Below, piece by piece: positions 25,036 to 35,920 of a stretch of 64,000 nucleotides of DNA; position 1 is the first letter of the stretch, and every line of letters begins with the position of its first letter. Where the stretch lies: positions 23,590,082-23,654,081 of the forward strand of contig NC_067207.1 of assembly GCF_026262505.1 (NCBI RefSeq), in the 5' to 3' direction. Position numbers and translations under genes: made by a program. A model generated the notes under the pieces. It searched no databases and had not been told where the DNA came from. It worked only from the letters and a program-made list of their open reading frames with translations. Source of the DNA: Trichomonas vaginalis G3 (Eukaryota > Parabasalia > Trichomonadida > Trichomonadidae).

Positions 25036-26267
25036 TTACTCAGAAAAATTTTTCTTTGTATATACGCCGTTCTGAACATCTAAAAGACTTTTGACATTTG
25101 CCAAGAATGTTCGTTTAGACGCTGTCATATAACCATACTCTTGACAATATTGTTTATATTCATCGTACAATGACCTTTCATCTAAACACTCAAAGTCGCT
25201 TTCTTCTATGAACAGTTCATATACACTCTTGTTTGCTTCTAACAATGTTTGTCTTTCTTCGGTATGTGGAATTTGTCTTGGATTGAACTTAGAAATATCT
25301 AATGTCATGAAATATGAGAACAAGTGGTTGTAAAAGTCAGATGTCAAAGTTTCTGCTAAGTCGTCAAAATATTCTGTATCTTGCATATGAGAATCTGACG
25401 TTCTGACAACTACATATCTTCTGTCAGAACTTTCTAACTTCATCGGAACAGCATTGTTTGAAACCATAATGAAGTTTGCAACATTTTCACAAACTCTTTG
25501 GTCTTTATATTTTCTTTCAACAACTCCAACTTTGTCTGTTATAAGACTCTTCAAAGCATCTGAGTTCAAAACTTTTGTTGTATCTATACTTTGAAGTTCA
25601 TTGCAAACTATAAGTTTCATATTCTCTATTGAGGAGTTAAATTTACCGCAGATGTTTTCTATGTTTGTCATATTCGGGTTCGAATAGCCCTCTAACAGTT
25701 TGCACAAAATATCTGTAAAGAATGTGTTCTTACCAGTTCCTTGTTTTCCAATTATAATGAGAGCAGTTTCATTTTTAGCACTTGGATGTTGTAAGATGTT
25801 TGCAAACCAACATAAGATATACTCATAGACTCTTTCGTTTCCATTGCATATAATTTCTTTGACATGGTCTAACCAAGCTTCTATAATATTTTTCTTTCCA
25901 TTCTACTTGTTCGTATTTATATCCAGTGAAGATAGAATAGAAGTTTGGAGAAGGTGTATAAAACTTTATACCTCGAACTGAAAAATCTTCTAACTTTGAC
26001 AATAAGATATCCCAAGATCTAACATCTTCATTCCAACTTGTACAACTTTTATTTTCTTAAGTTTCTGTCGACATTCCTGTTCAGACACTATTGTTGCTCT
26101 TGTTTGTTAAAGCAACATCCCATTCTTTCATAACATAACATTCTGGGCAGAGTCAACATAAATGACTAAACGTTTCAAATTCTCGACTGCTTTGTTATAG
26201 TCTCTAAATGGACACATATTTCTGAATGCTTGAAGTCATAAAAATCTGAAACATCTATTCTGTACAT
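25036..26267 (-). pseudogene. SF3 (D5-like) helicase, frameshifted
   Basis: The C-terminal two thirds carry Walker A GKQGTGKN (about 25730), Walker B-type IVCNELQS, motif C ANFIMVSNN and the DRRYVVV arginine-finger region, the order of viral superfamily 3 helicases. The helicase core extends upstream of the longest called frame (25707), which begins at a TTG. Upstream, a D5_N-like stretch (NFYSIFTGYKYE) is in another frame (break near 25890), and the part back to the ATG at 26267 has several more breaks. An intact version would unwind DNA for replication initiation. SF3 helicases are typical of virophages and Polinton-like viruses. Confidence 0.78.
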
Positions 26268-26287
26268 TTTATAAAATAAAAAAAATA

Positions 26288-27633
26288 TTATTTTTTTATT
26301 CTTGACTTTTTTGTTCCATTTGTTGCATTTGTTGTTCTTGAGCTATTTGTTGTTGAAGTTGTTCTTGTAAATACAATACTTTCACCGGTTGCATCTTCCA
26401 ATTCGAAACTTTCTGCCGTCATTGACAAATACATAGGACATAAAAGTTTTACAGGAACAAAGTTTGCGTCAACTAATGTCAACGTGTATACTTGCCAAAG
26501 TGTTTGAGTTCACTAAGGTTGAAAATTTCTGCATTCGAATGAACAATAGGCAAACCAGCAGAGAAAGTATTGTTTATACGCATAAGTATCTTTTGGTCAT
26601 AATAGTTTCTGTCGACATTCGAATAGCACTTTGAACCTAAGTTTGAAACAATATATAAGATTGGTGTGCTTAATGTCAATGGAATAGACATTCCTTGTAT
26701 GACACTTTTCCTGTTATAGGAAACTGTTGGTAGTAAAAACCAGAAATAAGTTTTGTATTATAGCTCATATCGTTTATAGTAAACTCAGTCGGACATCCAA
26801 ACATAATGAAACCTGCTCTAGTTGCAGCACATGTTACACTCGTCCTTAAAGTATTAAATAAGTCACAAAACCTGTTGGTGGTATATCTGAGTAAGTATCT
26901 TCAAAGGAGTATTTTTTACCATTCACAACAATAAAATCTTCTGTGTCAAAAGAGCAAAACAGGCTTTAGTCGTCATTGTGTTTAAGGTTAGTTTACAATA
27001 TCGTCCTGAGGACTTTGTAAGTTTGTTGTTATAGAATTATATGACTCAGGGTTTTAGTCGTAATAGTATAAACATTATGTCTTCTGCCATTTACTTAGCA
27101 AATAAATTTTAATGAAATGTTGTGGTCGTCAAATATTTTTATAACGTCTGGGAAACTATACTTTAAGTTCAACGTTTCACCTCCTTTCATAACGTATATC
27201 TTGTCAATGACATATATATGAAACACACCACAGCAACTAATGTCGGGTTCTATTCTTTGATGTTTATATCGTCTGCCTCTGTCAAAAGTTTCAATAGTTC
27301 TTTCAAAATTTCATGAGGTGCAATGACATATGAGTTCACTTTTACAGGGTTGTGTTCGACCAAGTTTAACATTATACCTAAAGCTTGACAAATCTTCTCC
27401 TGAGTTTGAAGTTTGTCTTTAAGTGTTGGTAGTCATTTCGAATATCTGCAACAGAACTTAAGTCTCTGCTAACTTCAGGATATGTTGGTTGTTCTTTTAC
27501 AGGAACTATTGTTATACCCATCTTCGTCTTCGTATGGTTTCCCCACTTCAACATCTCTTTCTTTGACATTGACAACAACACTTTGACTGTTTGTTTGAGT
27601 TGGTGAATTTAACTTCACATCTGCCACCGCCAT
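26288..27633 (-). pseudogene. Candidate minor capsid (penton-like) protein, frameshifted
   Basis: Fragments in shifting frames over about 1.3 kb read like one protein of about 450 residues. There is a Gln/Asp-rich N-terminus (27633), a helical region around 27300-27420, then strand-rich pieces: YVMKGGETLNLKYSFPD, AGFIMFGCPTEFTIND, IPLTLSTPILYIVSNLGS and VPVKLLCPMYLSMTAES. A Gln-rich C-terminus ends near 26300. At least six frame breaks are visible. The C-terminal beta-rich half, position beside the major capsid gene and size suggest the second (penton/minor) jelly-roll capsid protein of Mavericks. That identity is inferred, not demonstrated. Confidence 0.5.
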
Positions 27634-27696
27634 TAAACCTTTTGAAACACTCACGCTTCTATTTTTTCGGAAATGAATTTTACTTAGAATAAAAAG

Positions 27697-27953
27697 ATGG
27701 ACGTATTTGAGTATCTCTTCGAATTGAAGCAAACAAAGTTTACACACACAAACAATACAAATACATTGACAGAATAGTTCTTTATACAAACAATGGTAAA
27801 TGTTATAGAATAGCAGTCTTTGCTGAACCAAAATATTTTCATAAAGCAAAGAAAGTTGGTATAACTGAAATGGTGAAAGTTCTTGAAGCAGACAAAAATA
27901 TAACTTCAAAACTTACAGATATTTCTAAAGGAAAGTTTATAATACAATATTAG
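27697..27953 (+). pseudogene. Small hypothetical gene with one frameshift
   Basis: The ATG at 27697 follows TTTTACTTAGAATAAAAAG, close to the 12467 divergent promoter. The frame MDVFEYLFELKQTKF breaks near 27745. The rest continues in the next frame to a stop at 27951, giving about 85 codons with a compact alpha/beta look (YIDRIVLYTNNGKCYRI). The family is not recognised. Confidence 0.5.
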
Positions 27954-28007
27954 TCAAAACTGGCGTACTGTCAATATTTGACGGAGAGAAGTCAGTTCAA
28001 GAACAAC

Positions 28008-29611
28008 TTACTGACCTGCTGCCAAAATCTGCTCGATGGAAGCTGTCGTTATGCCAATCTGAGGAGCCCCAGCAGGTTTCATCGAACGAATCTTCAAAAG
28101 AGCATCTTCCGTGAAAAGTGCTATTGGTTTTGTAAACTTCTTTGCTTTCAATTCATCTGGACCGTCTCTGTCACCAGTATATTGTATTTGTACAGTACCA
28201 ACAGTTGAAATACCACCCATAAAGTCTTCTGAGTCAGCAAATGGAATGCCAAGCCAAAAGTTTGAACGGTCTCCATTTGTATATTGAGTTTTTGACCTCC
28301 TGTATGAGTCCATACTTTCACATATGGCATAATAGAACTTTGCATTTCAGGGTTAATGGTGTTGTGAAGTTGTTGTTAAAGTTCATAGCATCTAATGTCA
28401 AGTTGTATGACCTCATATCCTCAACTGTAGAATATTCTTCTCTTGGATAATATTTGCCATCTATGTTTATATGATATTTAATACCGGGGTTGTAGAAACA
28501 AGAATAGTCATTTATAGTTCGTCTGAAACAGTACAAACATAGTATCTGCATGTTTCATTGCAGTTGTTAAAGCAATATCTGTTCTTGCACCTGGTCAGCA
28601 CTTTGGTTTCCAACTTCACCTGCAAAGTCTTTGACAGATATTTGGTGTATAGGGAACATAAGTGGAACTGCAATATATTTGGCAGCTAAAGCATTTGAAA
28701 TATCTGGGTCCAACATATAGACTGCAAGTCTGCTTTCTATTCTCTTGCATTCAAACTTTTCGCATGTAAACTTAACTGGGTCCCAAGCAGTTCCAGCAGC
28801 ATTGAAATAATAGTTTACTTCAGTGTTGAGGTTTGAGAAACCAAAGTCTAAGTCAACTTTGTCTTTGCAAAAGTCGGCGAATGACGTTTTATTTGTTCCC
28901 TCTACGTCTGTAATAGTGAATGGTCTTGTGTTGGTGCAATGACTAAGTTATTTTTGCTTGGAGTAAGTTCAATAGAAATTTTTCCTGCCCAGTTTGGCAA
29001 GTATCTTAAAAACCTGAAGATGAGGAAAGATGACAAAGGAACTCTAAGTTCAGTTTTACTTTGGTTACTGCTGCTGCAGTTTGTCCAGAAAGGTTAACAT
29101 AAACTCCTGGAACGTTAGGGTCAAGTCTTCTTATTTTCTCAATAGTTGCATACTGGTCTGTTTGTTCGTCTAGCTTGTGGTTGTACTGAGTTTCTCAAAG
29201 CGAACCATTCATAGTTTGCCCATGTTACTGTTTGAACTAAGTCAGAGTTAGAATATATCTTATATCCCATGAAAACTTCTGGAGCATATTGGTATCCGAC
29301 ATAGAAAATTCCATTGCAACCTTTCTTGTCAGACAACTTGGCAGAATTTTATTTCAATGTCTTGTTCCACGTATAAGAAAGAGTTGTCAATAGAAAATAA
29401 TATGAAACCTGTCGCAAGCAATATCTACTGTTGTTGAAGAACCTTCTCCAAACTCACCTACGTTTCCATAAGAAACAGCAGTTGTATATTCGTAAGTTCC
29501 AGGAACTATTTCTGACCTTCTAATGGCATTGTCGCATTCGTTATACCATTCGGAAACATTTCCATTCATGGCATCCAAAACTGTTGGCGTTATATTCTGA
29601 GCGGCGTACAT
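28008..29611 (-). pseudogene. Double jelly-roll major capsid protein, frameshifted
   Basis: The start at 29611 follows TATATTTTTACTCATATGAA, a strong version of the element's leader motif. Fragments in order resemble Maverick/Polinton capsid proteins: an Asn/Glu-rich start (MYAAQNITPTVLDAM), a strand block (YQYAPEVFMGYKIYSN), a central DGKYYPREEY ... LTLDAMNFNNNF block, and a final NFWLGIPFADSEDF plus VGTVQIQYTGDRDG. Total length is about 535 codons, right for the family. Breaks are visible near 29390, 29340, 29140, 28920, 28590, 28550 and 28310. Intact copies form the hexagonal capsomers of the particle. Confidence 0.75.
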
Positions 29612-29643
29612 TTCATATGAGTAAAAATATAGAATAGTTGGAT

Positions 29644-31864
29644 TTATATGTCATAATAGAACCCACTCCGACCAAGCTTTACTTTCTTCCTGACTGAGTT
29701 TTTAACTCTTCTTTTTCCTTCATTGCCCTCTGCTTCAAGTTGTTGCATCTTTGCCTCATGTTCACCTAGTATGTTGTAAATTTCCCATGTCCTTTTTGCC
29801 TTTGGGCTCTGGTCGCCCATCTCAGGTAACCAATATCCTAGAAAGAGTTTGTCATAGTTTGTATTTGAGTCTTCGCGTATTGTTTGCATGACTCTTTCCT
29901 GAGTTTCCGGTTCAAGCTCTTCAAACAGTGCCTGTCCATATGGAATATGCTCGTTTCCAAATATATTTTTTGTAGCCATTCTGGTTTTCTTTCCATGTTA
30001 CCAACTATATCTTTTGTGAATGGGAAAGCTTTTACCCAATCTTTCAGTCTTGCGTCGTTTATTTCTGTAGTTGGTTTTATTTTGTCAAGGAACATGTTTT
30101 TCAATACTAACATTTCATTTGGTACTGTCCATTTGAGTTTTCTTAAATATTCATCCCTTCTCAGTTCATTGTCTGCAAAGTAAGTTTTTATGACATTTTG
30201 TAAACTTTCGTTTGCAAGGTCATGTACAATAGGTTCTCTTCCTTCTGTCTCCCTAACTTTCTTTCTAAACTCTTCACCAAATATACCATCTTTATGGTTC
30301 TGTGTAGTTCTTTGAGATAAATGTTCTAGAACGTCAGGTGTTATATTTCCATCAGCCATGTTCATTTCATACTGGTCCAAAATATCTGCATCTTTCATAT
30401 CTTTCAATGGCATTAAAGCCGCGCTTAAAATACCAGCTATGTCTCGTTCACCATTGACTTCCATTGCGTCTACAACTTCTTGGAATTGTGGTTGTAAGTT
30501 TATGAACCACCTATCCGGATTAGCTTTATGACCCCATCTCATTGTAGTTCCATCGTCTGCAGAAACAAAAGTAGGTTGTTTCCATCTTGGTTAGGTTCTG
30601 AATGAACTTTAAACAATGTTTCATTTCTATATGTTTTCTTGAAATTTAACCTTTTATTTTCACCGAGTTCATCCGAAGATTGAACGTTAAATGCTCGTAA
30701 GTAAAAAGGGTTGTTGTATTTGTGTACATTTTTTTTCAGTTCTTCCATTCTATGCTGGATATTTTCATCTGATGTTGGAGTCTTTGTATGTCGGCAAACA
30801 TTTTTTCGAATTCTTCTACTATGTCAGCCGAATTTTTTTTAGACTCTTGGAAATATTCCATATTCTCCGCATACTCTTTGTTGAGGGTCAAGATTTTTCG
30901 GCTGTTCCAAATCTTCATCTAGTTCTGTGAAGTTAGTTTCCAAAGGAAGGACTTGTTCGTTTCCTTCAGGCTCTTCTAGCTGTTGTTGCTGAACTATTCT
31001 TCCATGTCTGGTTGTATCTGAACTTTCTTCCTGTGGAGTTTCTTGTACCTCATCTGCTGGCATTTCATATATTCCGAGACGTTTTCAACAATTTCCCTAT
31101 CTACGTCATCCGCATTCATAAGCTTTTGTTCTTTCGTTCCGTCTCTATTTTTTACGCGTTTCATGACGAAAGTTGAATTGTCATTTAGCTCTGACATCAA
31201 ATATCTCGAGTAAATTCATCCATGTCATTTGGATGATATGCTATTAAATCATATCCCTTAGCGAGCTTGTATTTTCCAGGTTTGAGATTATATCCGTTTT
31301 GGTGCTGAGCCATAAAACTAAATAGGTTCGGGTCAGTATTTCCATCCTTGAACTTTCCAATAGCTTCTTTTATATCTGTCACTAAAGTCAATACTATCTG
31401 GGAAACCACACTCTTCTTTAAGCATTTTTAAGAATTCTTGGTTTCCTTGTTTCTCTAACTTCTTTTATGTCCTTGCTCTGTTTGGTTGTTGTTGTGCAGG
31501 GTTTTGAACTGTTGGTTGCTGTGCTGGTTGTTGTGTTGGTTGTTGTGCTGGTTGTGGAGGTGGTTGTTGTGCTGGTTTTGGTGCATTGCCTGTGTCTGTG
31601 TCCATGTGACGATGTAAATGTTTTAGGTAGCCTGGTGCAGGTGCTTCTCTGAGGGTTTGGTGGTATATAAGTTCCACCAGCTGGCACATATGTTCCATCT
31701 GCAGCATAATGTCCTACCTGACTTTTCGTTTTTAAGAAAGCATTTACTAGGTCTGTTTTGGTCTGTTGTAACTCTTTTTCTTGACTTTCCACAACAGTTG
31801 CTCTAACGGCGTCATAGGCACTTTGAACTGCCTGTCTCGTTGCTGCATCTGTTATTTTCGTCAT
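29644..31864 (-). pseudogene. Large structural-type protein, frameshifted
   Basis: Several long open segments in different frames follow each other from MTKITDAATRQAVQSAYD (31864) to a basic C-terminus (29644). Pro/Gln/Thr-rich low complexity lies around 31470-31640, acidic Glu/Gln stretches near 30900-31060, and the 30542-29838 segment is helical. The last part is Glu-rich then basic (RRVKNSVRKKVKLGRSG). Breaks lie near 31430, 31200, 31050, 30900, 30760, 30545 and 29980. The start overlaps the stop of the upstream frame as ATGA, so it could be separate or part of one very long protein. A virion-internal or scaffolding role is inferred from position next to the capsid gene. Confidence 0.55.
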
Positions 31865-32833
31865 TTTTGTGCTACTTCTTTTAACTCTTTGTCGAAACCT
31901 TCAGACTTCAGTTTCTTTCCAGATGAGAAGTCGTTCACTTGTTTCACCTTACTATGAAGAGCTTCGAAGGCGTTCTTAAAGTCAGCATTTGTTAAAGCTT
32001 CATTTGAACTGTCTTCATCCGCTTGTATTTTTGTCCTTATTGACCCTATGAGTTGGGCTGCTTTAGCGTTGGCTTGGGCATCTAACCAGTCATTATTAGC
32101 TTTTATATATTCTGCGCTTTCATTGCCTTTTGCATAGCCGCGTCGTTATTTTTACTTTCTTGTGCTAAGTTTTCATACTGTACGGTTTGGTTTTGCAACT
32201 GTAAAAGTTTTTCTGCCTTTACATTTGCTTCAACTTCTTTTTATACTCATCGCTATCCATATATGTCTTCAGGGCTTTTGTTTTATCTCTTCATCTTTCA
32301 GTATTTTATATTGAGTAGTATGGTTTTTCAAATTTATGACATCTTGTTCCATTTTTGCTACTTCTGCTGCTTTTTCTGACACTTTTTTCGCATATTGCTC
32401 TGTACTTAGTTCTTTCAGTTGTTCTTCTTTCTTCTTTTTCTCTACGTTTAACTCATTGAGTTCTTTGTGTGTCTGTCATATTCTAGTTCTTTTCGTTTTC
32501 ACCTATTTGTTTCTGTATGTCTATGTTTGACTTTTTGACATCTGTTATTTGATTTTTGAGTGAACTCAAATTCATTTGACTTTGAGGGTTATATGCTGTT
32601 CCGTCTGCAGCTCCACCATAGCCTGCCATTTTCGCTAAAAGTGCCGCTCTTAAACCTCCACTTTGTGCACCAACAACTCGGTTTAAAAGCATAGGATTGC
32701 TTGACATTTGTTGCAACATAGTGGGGTCATTCATAATTTGTTGTTGCAACTGTTGTTGTGGTGTCAGTTTTACTATTGGATGTTTCAATGCTCTCTTCCT
32801 CTTACGTATATTCTTACGTAGCTTACGTGGCAT
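31861..32833 (-). pseudogene. Basic, Gln-rich coiled-coil protein, frameshifted
   Basis: The start at 32833 encodes an Arg/Lys-rich N-terminus (MPRKLRKNIRKRKRALK), then Gln/Met-rich repeats and a Gly/Ala segment (AGYGGAADGTAYNPQ). A long Lys/Glu coiled coil follows, broken near 32480, 32300, 32230 and 32130. Open coding reaches a TGA that overlaps the ATG of the next unit (ATGA). The basic N-terminus would suit DNA binding inside a particle. The family is not recognised. Confidence 0.5.
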
Positions 32834-32894
32834 TTTAAGTGAAGTTAAAAAGCGGCTTTTGACAGATGGAACACATACTTTTTCAGTAAGGACA

Positions 32895-33655
32895 TATGAG
32901 GTGAGATGTCACCTGTTTTCTCACCTCATTTCTCACCCGTTGAATTTTCATGAATTTCTTCGTAAAGACTTTGTTAAGACTTCTTCGTAAAGACTTTGTC
33001 AAGACTTCTTTGTTAAGACTTCTTCGTAAAGACTTTGTCAAGACTTCTTCGTAAAGACTTTGTTAAGACTTCTTCGTAAATGACCAAAAATAATGTTTAG
33101 GTGAAGAGGTGAGATGTCACCTGTTTTCTCACCTCATTTCTCACCTCTTGAATTTTCATGAATTTCTTCGTAAAGACTTTGTTAAGACTTCTTCGTAAAG
33201 ACTTTGTTAAGACTTCTTCGTAAAGACTTTGTTAAGACTTCTTCGTAAATGTTTTGTCAAGACTTCTTCGTAAAGACTTTGTTAAGACTTCTTCGTAAAG
33301 ACTTTGTTAAGACTTCTTCGTAAAGACTTTGTTAAGACTTTCTTCGTAAATTTGTTAGATTTCTTCCTAGTAGTATATTTTTGGTGTAAATTTCATGAAA
33401 ATTCAACGGGTGAAAAATTAGGTGAGAAAACAGGTGACATCTCACCTCTTCACCTAAACATTATTTTTATTGAATTCTGTGTAAATTTCATGAAAATTCA
33501 ACGGGTGAGAAATGAGGTGAGAAAACAGGTGACATCTCACCTCTTCACCTAAACATTATTTTTGGTGTAAATTTCATGAAAATTCAACGGGTGAGAAATG
33601 AGGTGAGAAAACAGGTGACATCTCACCTCTTCACCTAAACATTATTTTTGGTCAT
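32895..33655. repeat. GGTGA modules 7-11 with a forward 25-bp array
   Basis: Palindrome modules lie at about 32895-32960, 33095-33165, 33403-33465, 33485-33560 and 33575-33650. The first two read forward and the last three in the opposite sense. Between them (about 32957-33345) are tandem units of the type TTCGTAAAGACTTTGTTAAG. With the 33667 array this forms a nearly 1-kb imperfect inverted repeat. Confidence 0.8.
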
Positions 33656-33666
33656 TTACACTCATT

Positions 33667-33894
33667 ACGAAGAAGTCTTGACAAAACATTTACGAAGAAG
33701 TCTTGACAAAACATTTACGAAGAAGTCTTGACAAAACATTTACGAAGAAGTCTTGACAAAACATTTACGAAGAAGTCTTGACAAAACATTTACGAAGAAG
33801 TCTTGACAAAACATTTACGAAGAAGTCTTGACAAAACATTTACGAAGAAGTCTTGACAAAACATTTACGAAGAAGAAGTCTTGACAAAACATGA
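33667..33894. repeat. Nine tandem 25-bp repeats
   Basis: Units beginning ACGAAGAAGTCTTGACAAAA repeat every 25 bp from 33667 to the inner edge of the right terminal repeat. The last unit has an extra AAG. They are the reverse complement of the arrays at 32957-33345 and 20135-20265. There are no spacers, so this is not a CRISPR array. Confidence 0.9.
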
Positions 33895-34054
33895 AAACAT
33901 ATATAATTTGTGAAAAGTGAAACATTATATAATGTTTTCGACCAAGAAGACTAACAATTTTCCGAATAAAAACTTCATTTATACTAAACATCTTCAGGGC
34001 TAGAGGGCACGAAGTGCCTGGAAGCCCCACTACCTTTTTTTTTTTTTTTTTTTT
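33882..34054. repeat. Right terminal inverted repeat of the Maverick
   Basis: Inverse match to 9745-9984, ending in poly-T. It lacks the 60-bp segment present in the left copy. On the plus strand a short open stretch (about 33910-33950) corresponds to the same acidic C-terminal reading frame as the left end, but shorter by 20 residues. Confidence 0.9.
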
Positions 34055-34060
34055 TCTATT
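34055..34060. repeat. Right target-site duplication TCTATT
   Basis: Matches 9739-9744. Its first T is ambiguous with the poly-T tip. Confidence 0.8.
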
Positions 34061-34310
34061 GCTGTTTTGATGAATAAACGAATAAAGTTTTCACGGTCCA
34101 AAAGACTGATCTGACAGAAATCGACTTTTTGAGAGAAACTCATATAATTAATTGTATGATTTCCATCAAAAAATCGATATTTAACATATAGATTCATTCC
34201 TGATATCATTAAATGGATATTTTATTTATTACTATTTTGGTCGCTCAAATTCAAAAAATCATAAAATTTTGACACTCTTTTGTTGGCAGATATATTAAAT
34301 TTCCAGTAAT

Positions 34311-34315
34311 TCACA
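34311..34315 (+). promoter_or_regulatory. Inr-type transcription start, TCACA
   Basis: TCACA lies immediately before the ATG at 34316, giving a leader of about 3 bases if the A is +1. Confidence 0.5.
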
Positions 34316-35041
34316 ATGCTGTCCTATTTCTTTCTATGTATAACTTTTGTATTGTCTTTTCTAATGCTTGGCTTGTTAGATAAATGGTTTAATTTGTTTT
34401 CACCGTCTTTCTACATGATGTTACGCAATATAAATAATAAAGCATATTTGAAATCATTCCTGGAACAGCAACCAGTGATTTCTTATTATACAAGGGTGAT
34501 GGAATATGACTATGACGATCATAGTTCTCCTACAACTGTTGCAAGGTACAATTTTAAGTATGGATCATATGAATACCAACTTTCAAAAATTAAAAAAAAT
34601 GAAAATGAAACAGTTGTTTTTCTAATAAAAGAAGAATATGTTTTTAATGAAGAGGCGCAACAAGGTTTCGATGACTTTTTAGAGGCGGTTTACGACGAAT
34701 CTCATAAATTAAGAAATTTTCTAGAAATTTTATATGACGACCCTGACACACTCTTGTTTTGCTTTAACAATGGAAATTCCAAATTAATCAATTTTTTGAC
34801 AAGCGAATCTGGTCTATATTTATATTTATTCTTAAAAATATTGAATTTGGAAGTACTTTATCAATATTTTTTCTATAGGCAAATTGATTCTTATAAGGAA
34901 ATTACAGTTAAAAAAATGATTTCATTAGATAAGGAAGAGTATCGTTATAAATACAATGAAAATTTTCCTGATGCAACTAGTCTATTCCGTAGAGCGAAAC
35001 CAAGAGATAGTTTATGGCGCAAATTGGAATATTTGTCATAA
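34316..35041 (+). CDS. Hypothetical membrane protein
   Basis: The protein is 241 residues. The N-terminal 25 form one strongly hydrophobic segment (MLSYFFLCITFVLSFLMLGLL), a signal anchor or cleavable signal. The rest is soluble-looking, acidic in the middle (YDYDDHSS) and aromatic-rich near 175-200. No family is recognised. The ATG is supported by an Inr directly upstream. It is the first host gene after the Maverick. Confidence 0.6.
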   Translation: MLSYFFLCITFVLSFLMLGLLDKWFNLFSPSFYMMLRNINNKAYLKSFLEQQPVISYYTRVMEYDYDDHSSPTTVARYNFKYGSYEYQLSKIKKNENETVVFLIKEEYVFNEEAQQGFDDFLEAVYDESHKLRNFLEILYDDPDTLLFCFNNGNSKLINFLTSESGLYLYLFLKILNLEVLYQYFFYRQIDSYKEITVKKMISLDKEEYRYKYNENFPDATSLFRRAKPRDSLWRKLEYLS

Positions 35042-35920
35042 TTTTCTGCATGGGCAATAATAAGCTTTATTGCTTGGATAGTAATATTTTACCTTGGCTC
35101 TTGTAATAATTGATAACCATAGTATTTGCATTCCATGTACTTCTTAATTTTTGCTGCTCCCCTGAAAATACAACTATTCAATATCATTTTATTTGTGCAA
35201 ATTCTAAACTTTTTTTTCTTTAGATTTTTCTTTAGATTTTTAGTAAGTGTAGCAAAGTCATAACATGATTTACAATCACAAGACACTCTAAGCAGCCTTA
35301 ATGATTTATCAGTCTTAGGCTACTCAAATGAATTTAAGCAAATACTTAACATGAAAAAAGTTTTTATATAATCTCTTTCTCAAAATTTGAGTGAATTTAA
35401 ATGTTTACATCATTTTTAATGCTTAATTGACAGCAGCATATTGTGTATATGGCAGTTCTTGCCTCTTACATAATCCCACAAGTTATAATAAACTTTTTCA
35501 TTAGCAGTATTTAAATTCCATGTGATTTATTCTCTGGTAAGCACATTGGAGAGTACCTAAATGGGATAAATAGAATAAAAATGGAAATACTCCTCTCAAT
35601 ATGGCATCAAAGATTAATCAACTTGAAGGTGTTGGATATCTTATTTCTGTTGAGGTTAGTATTAAAGCAAAGAGAGATGAGAAAAATTTTAATTAATCAA
35701 ATAGAGAATCTCAAATATAAAAGTTAAAGGTTTAACATATTGTCATTTTTCACTTTATAGACTAGACACTCATATATTATATCACTAAAATTCTATTTTG
35801 AAAATAATTTATAAAATATTTTGAAAAATTATGCATTACAATAAAAAATCTTATGAATTTATATATAGATATAGAGAGTTTTACTTTTTGACTGAACTAA
35901 AGTTATGTTTTTTTGGTCGA
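35042..35920. other. Intergenic region, nothing recognised
   Basis: Only short AT-rich frames, including a minus-strand frame at 35089-35286 that lacks an ATG. I see no repeat or RNA gene. Confidence 0.5.

Larger units (their letters stand above)
9745..34054. mobile_element. Maverick/Polinton DNA transposon
   Basis: The element is about 24.3 kb, with matching terminal inverted repeats that end in poly-A/poly-T, and a 6-bp target duplication. The hallmark Maverick set is present: retroviral-type integrase, family B DNA polymerase, FtsK/HerA packaging ATPase (broken) and double jelly-roll capsid protein (broken). Accessory genes are an adenine methyltransferase, tail-fibre-like protein, HNH endonuclease, KilA-N and an SF3 helicase. 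I found no adenovirus-type maturation protease. Genes are tightly packed on both strands, often with divergent promoters under 20 bp. The left half is open while nearly every gene from 21.9 to 32.8 kb carries frame breaks. Confidence 0.95.

Noticed and set aside
33667-33894. Regular 25-bp repeats resembling a CRISPR array
   Set aside because: Units are directly adjacent with no unique spacers, and the organism is a eukaryote.
35089-35286. Minus-strand 65-codon frame with several Cys
   Set aside because: It has no ATG, no Inr and no family resemblance.
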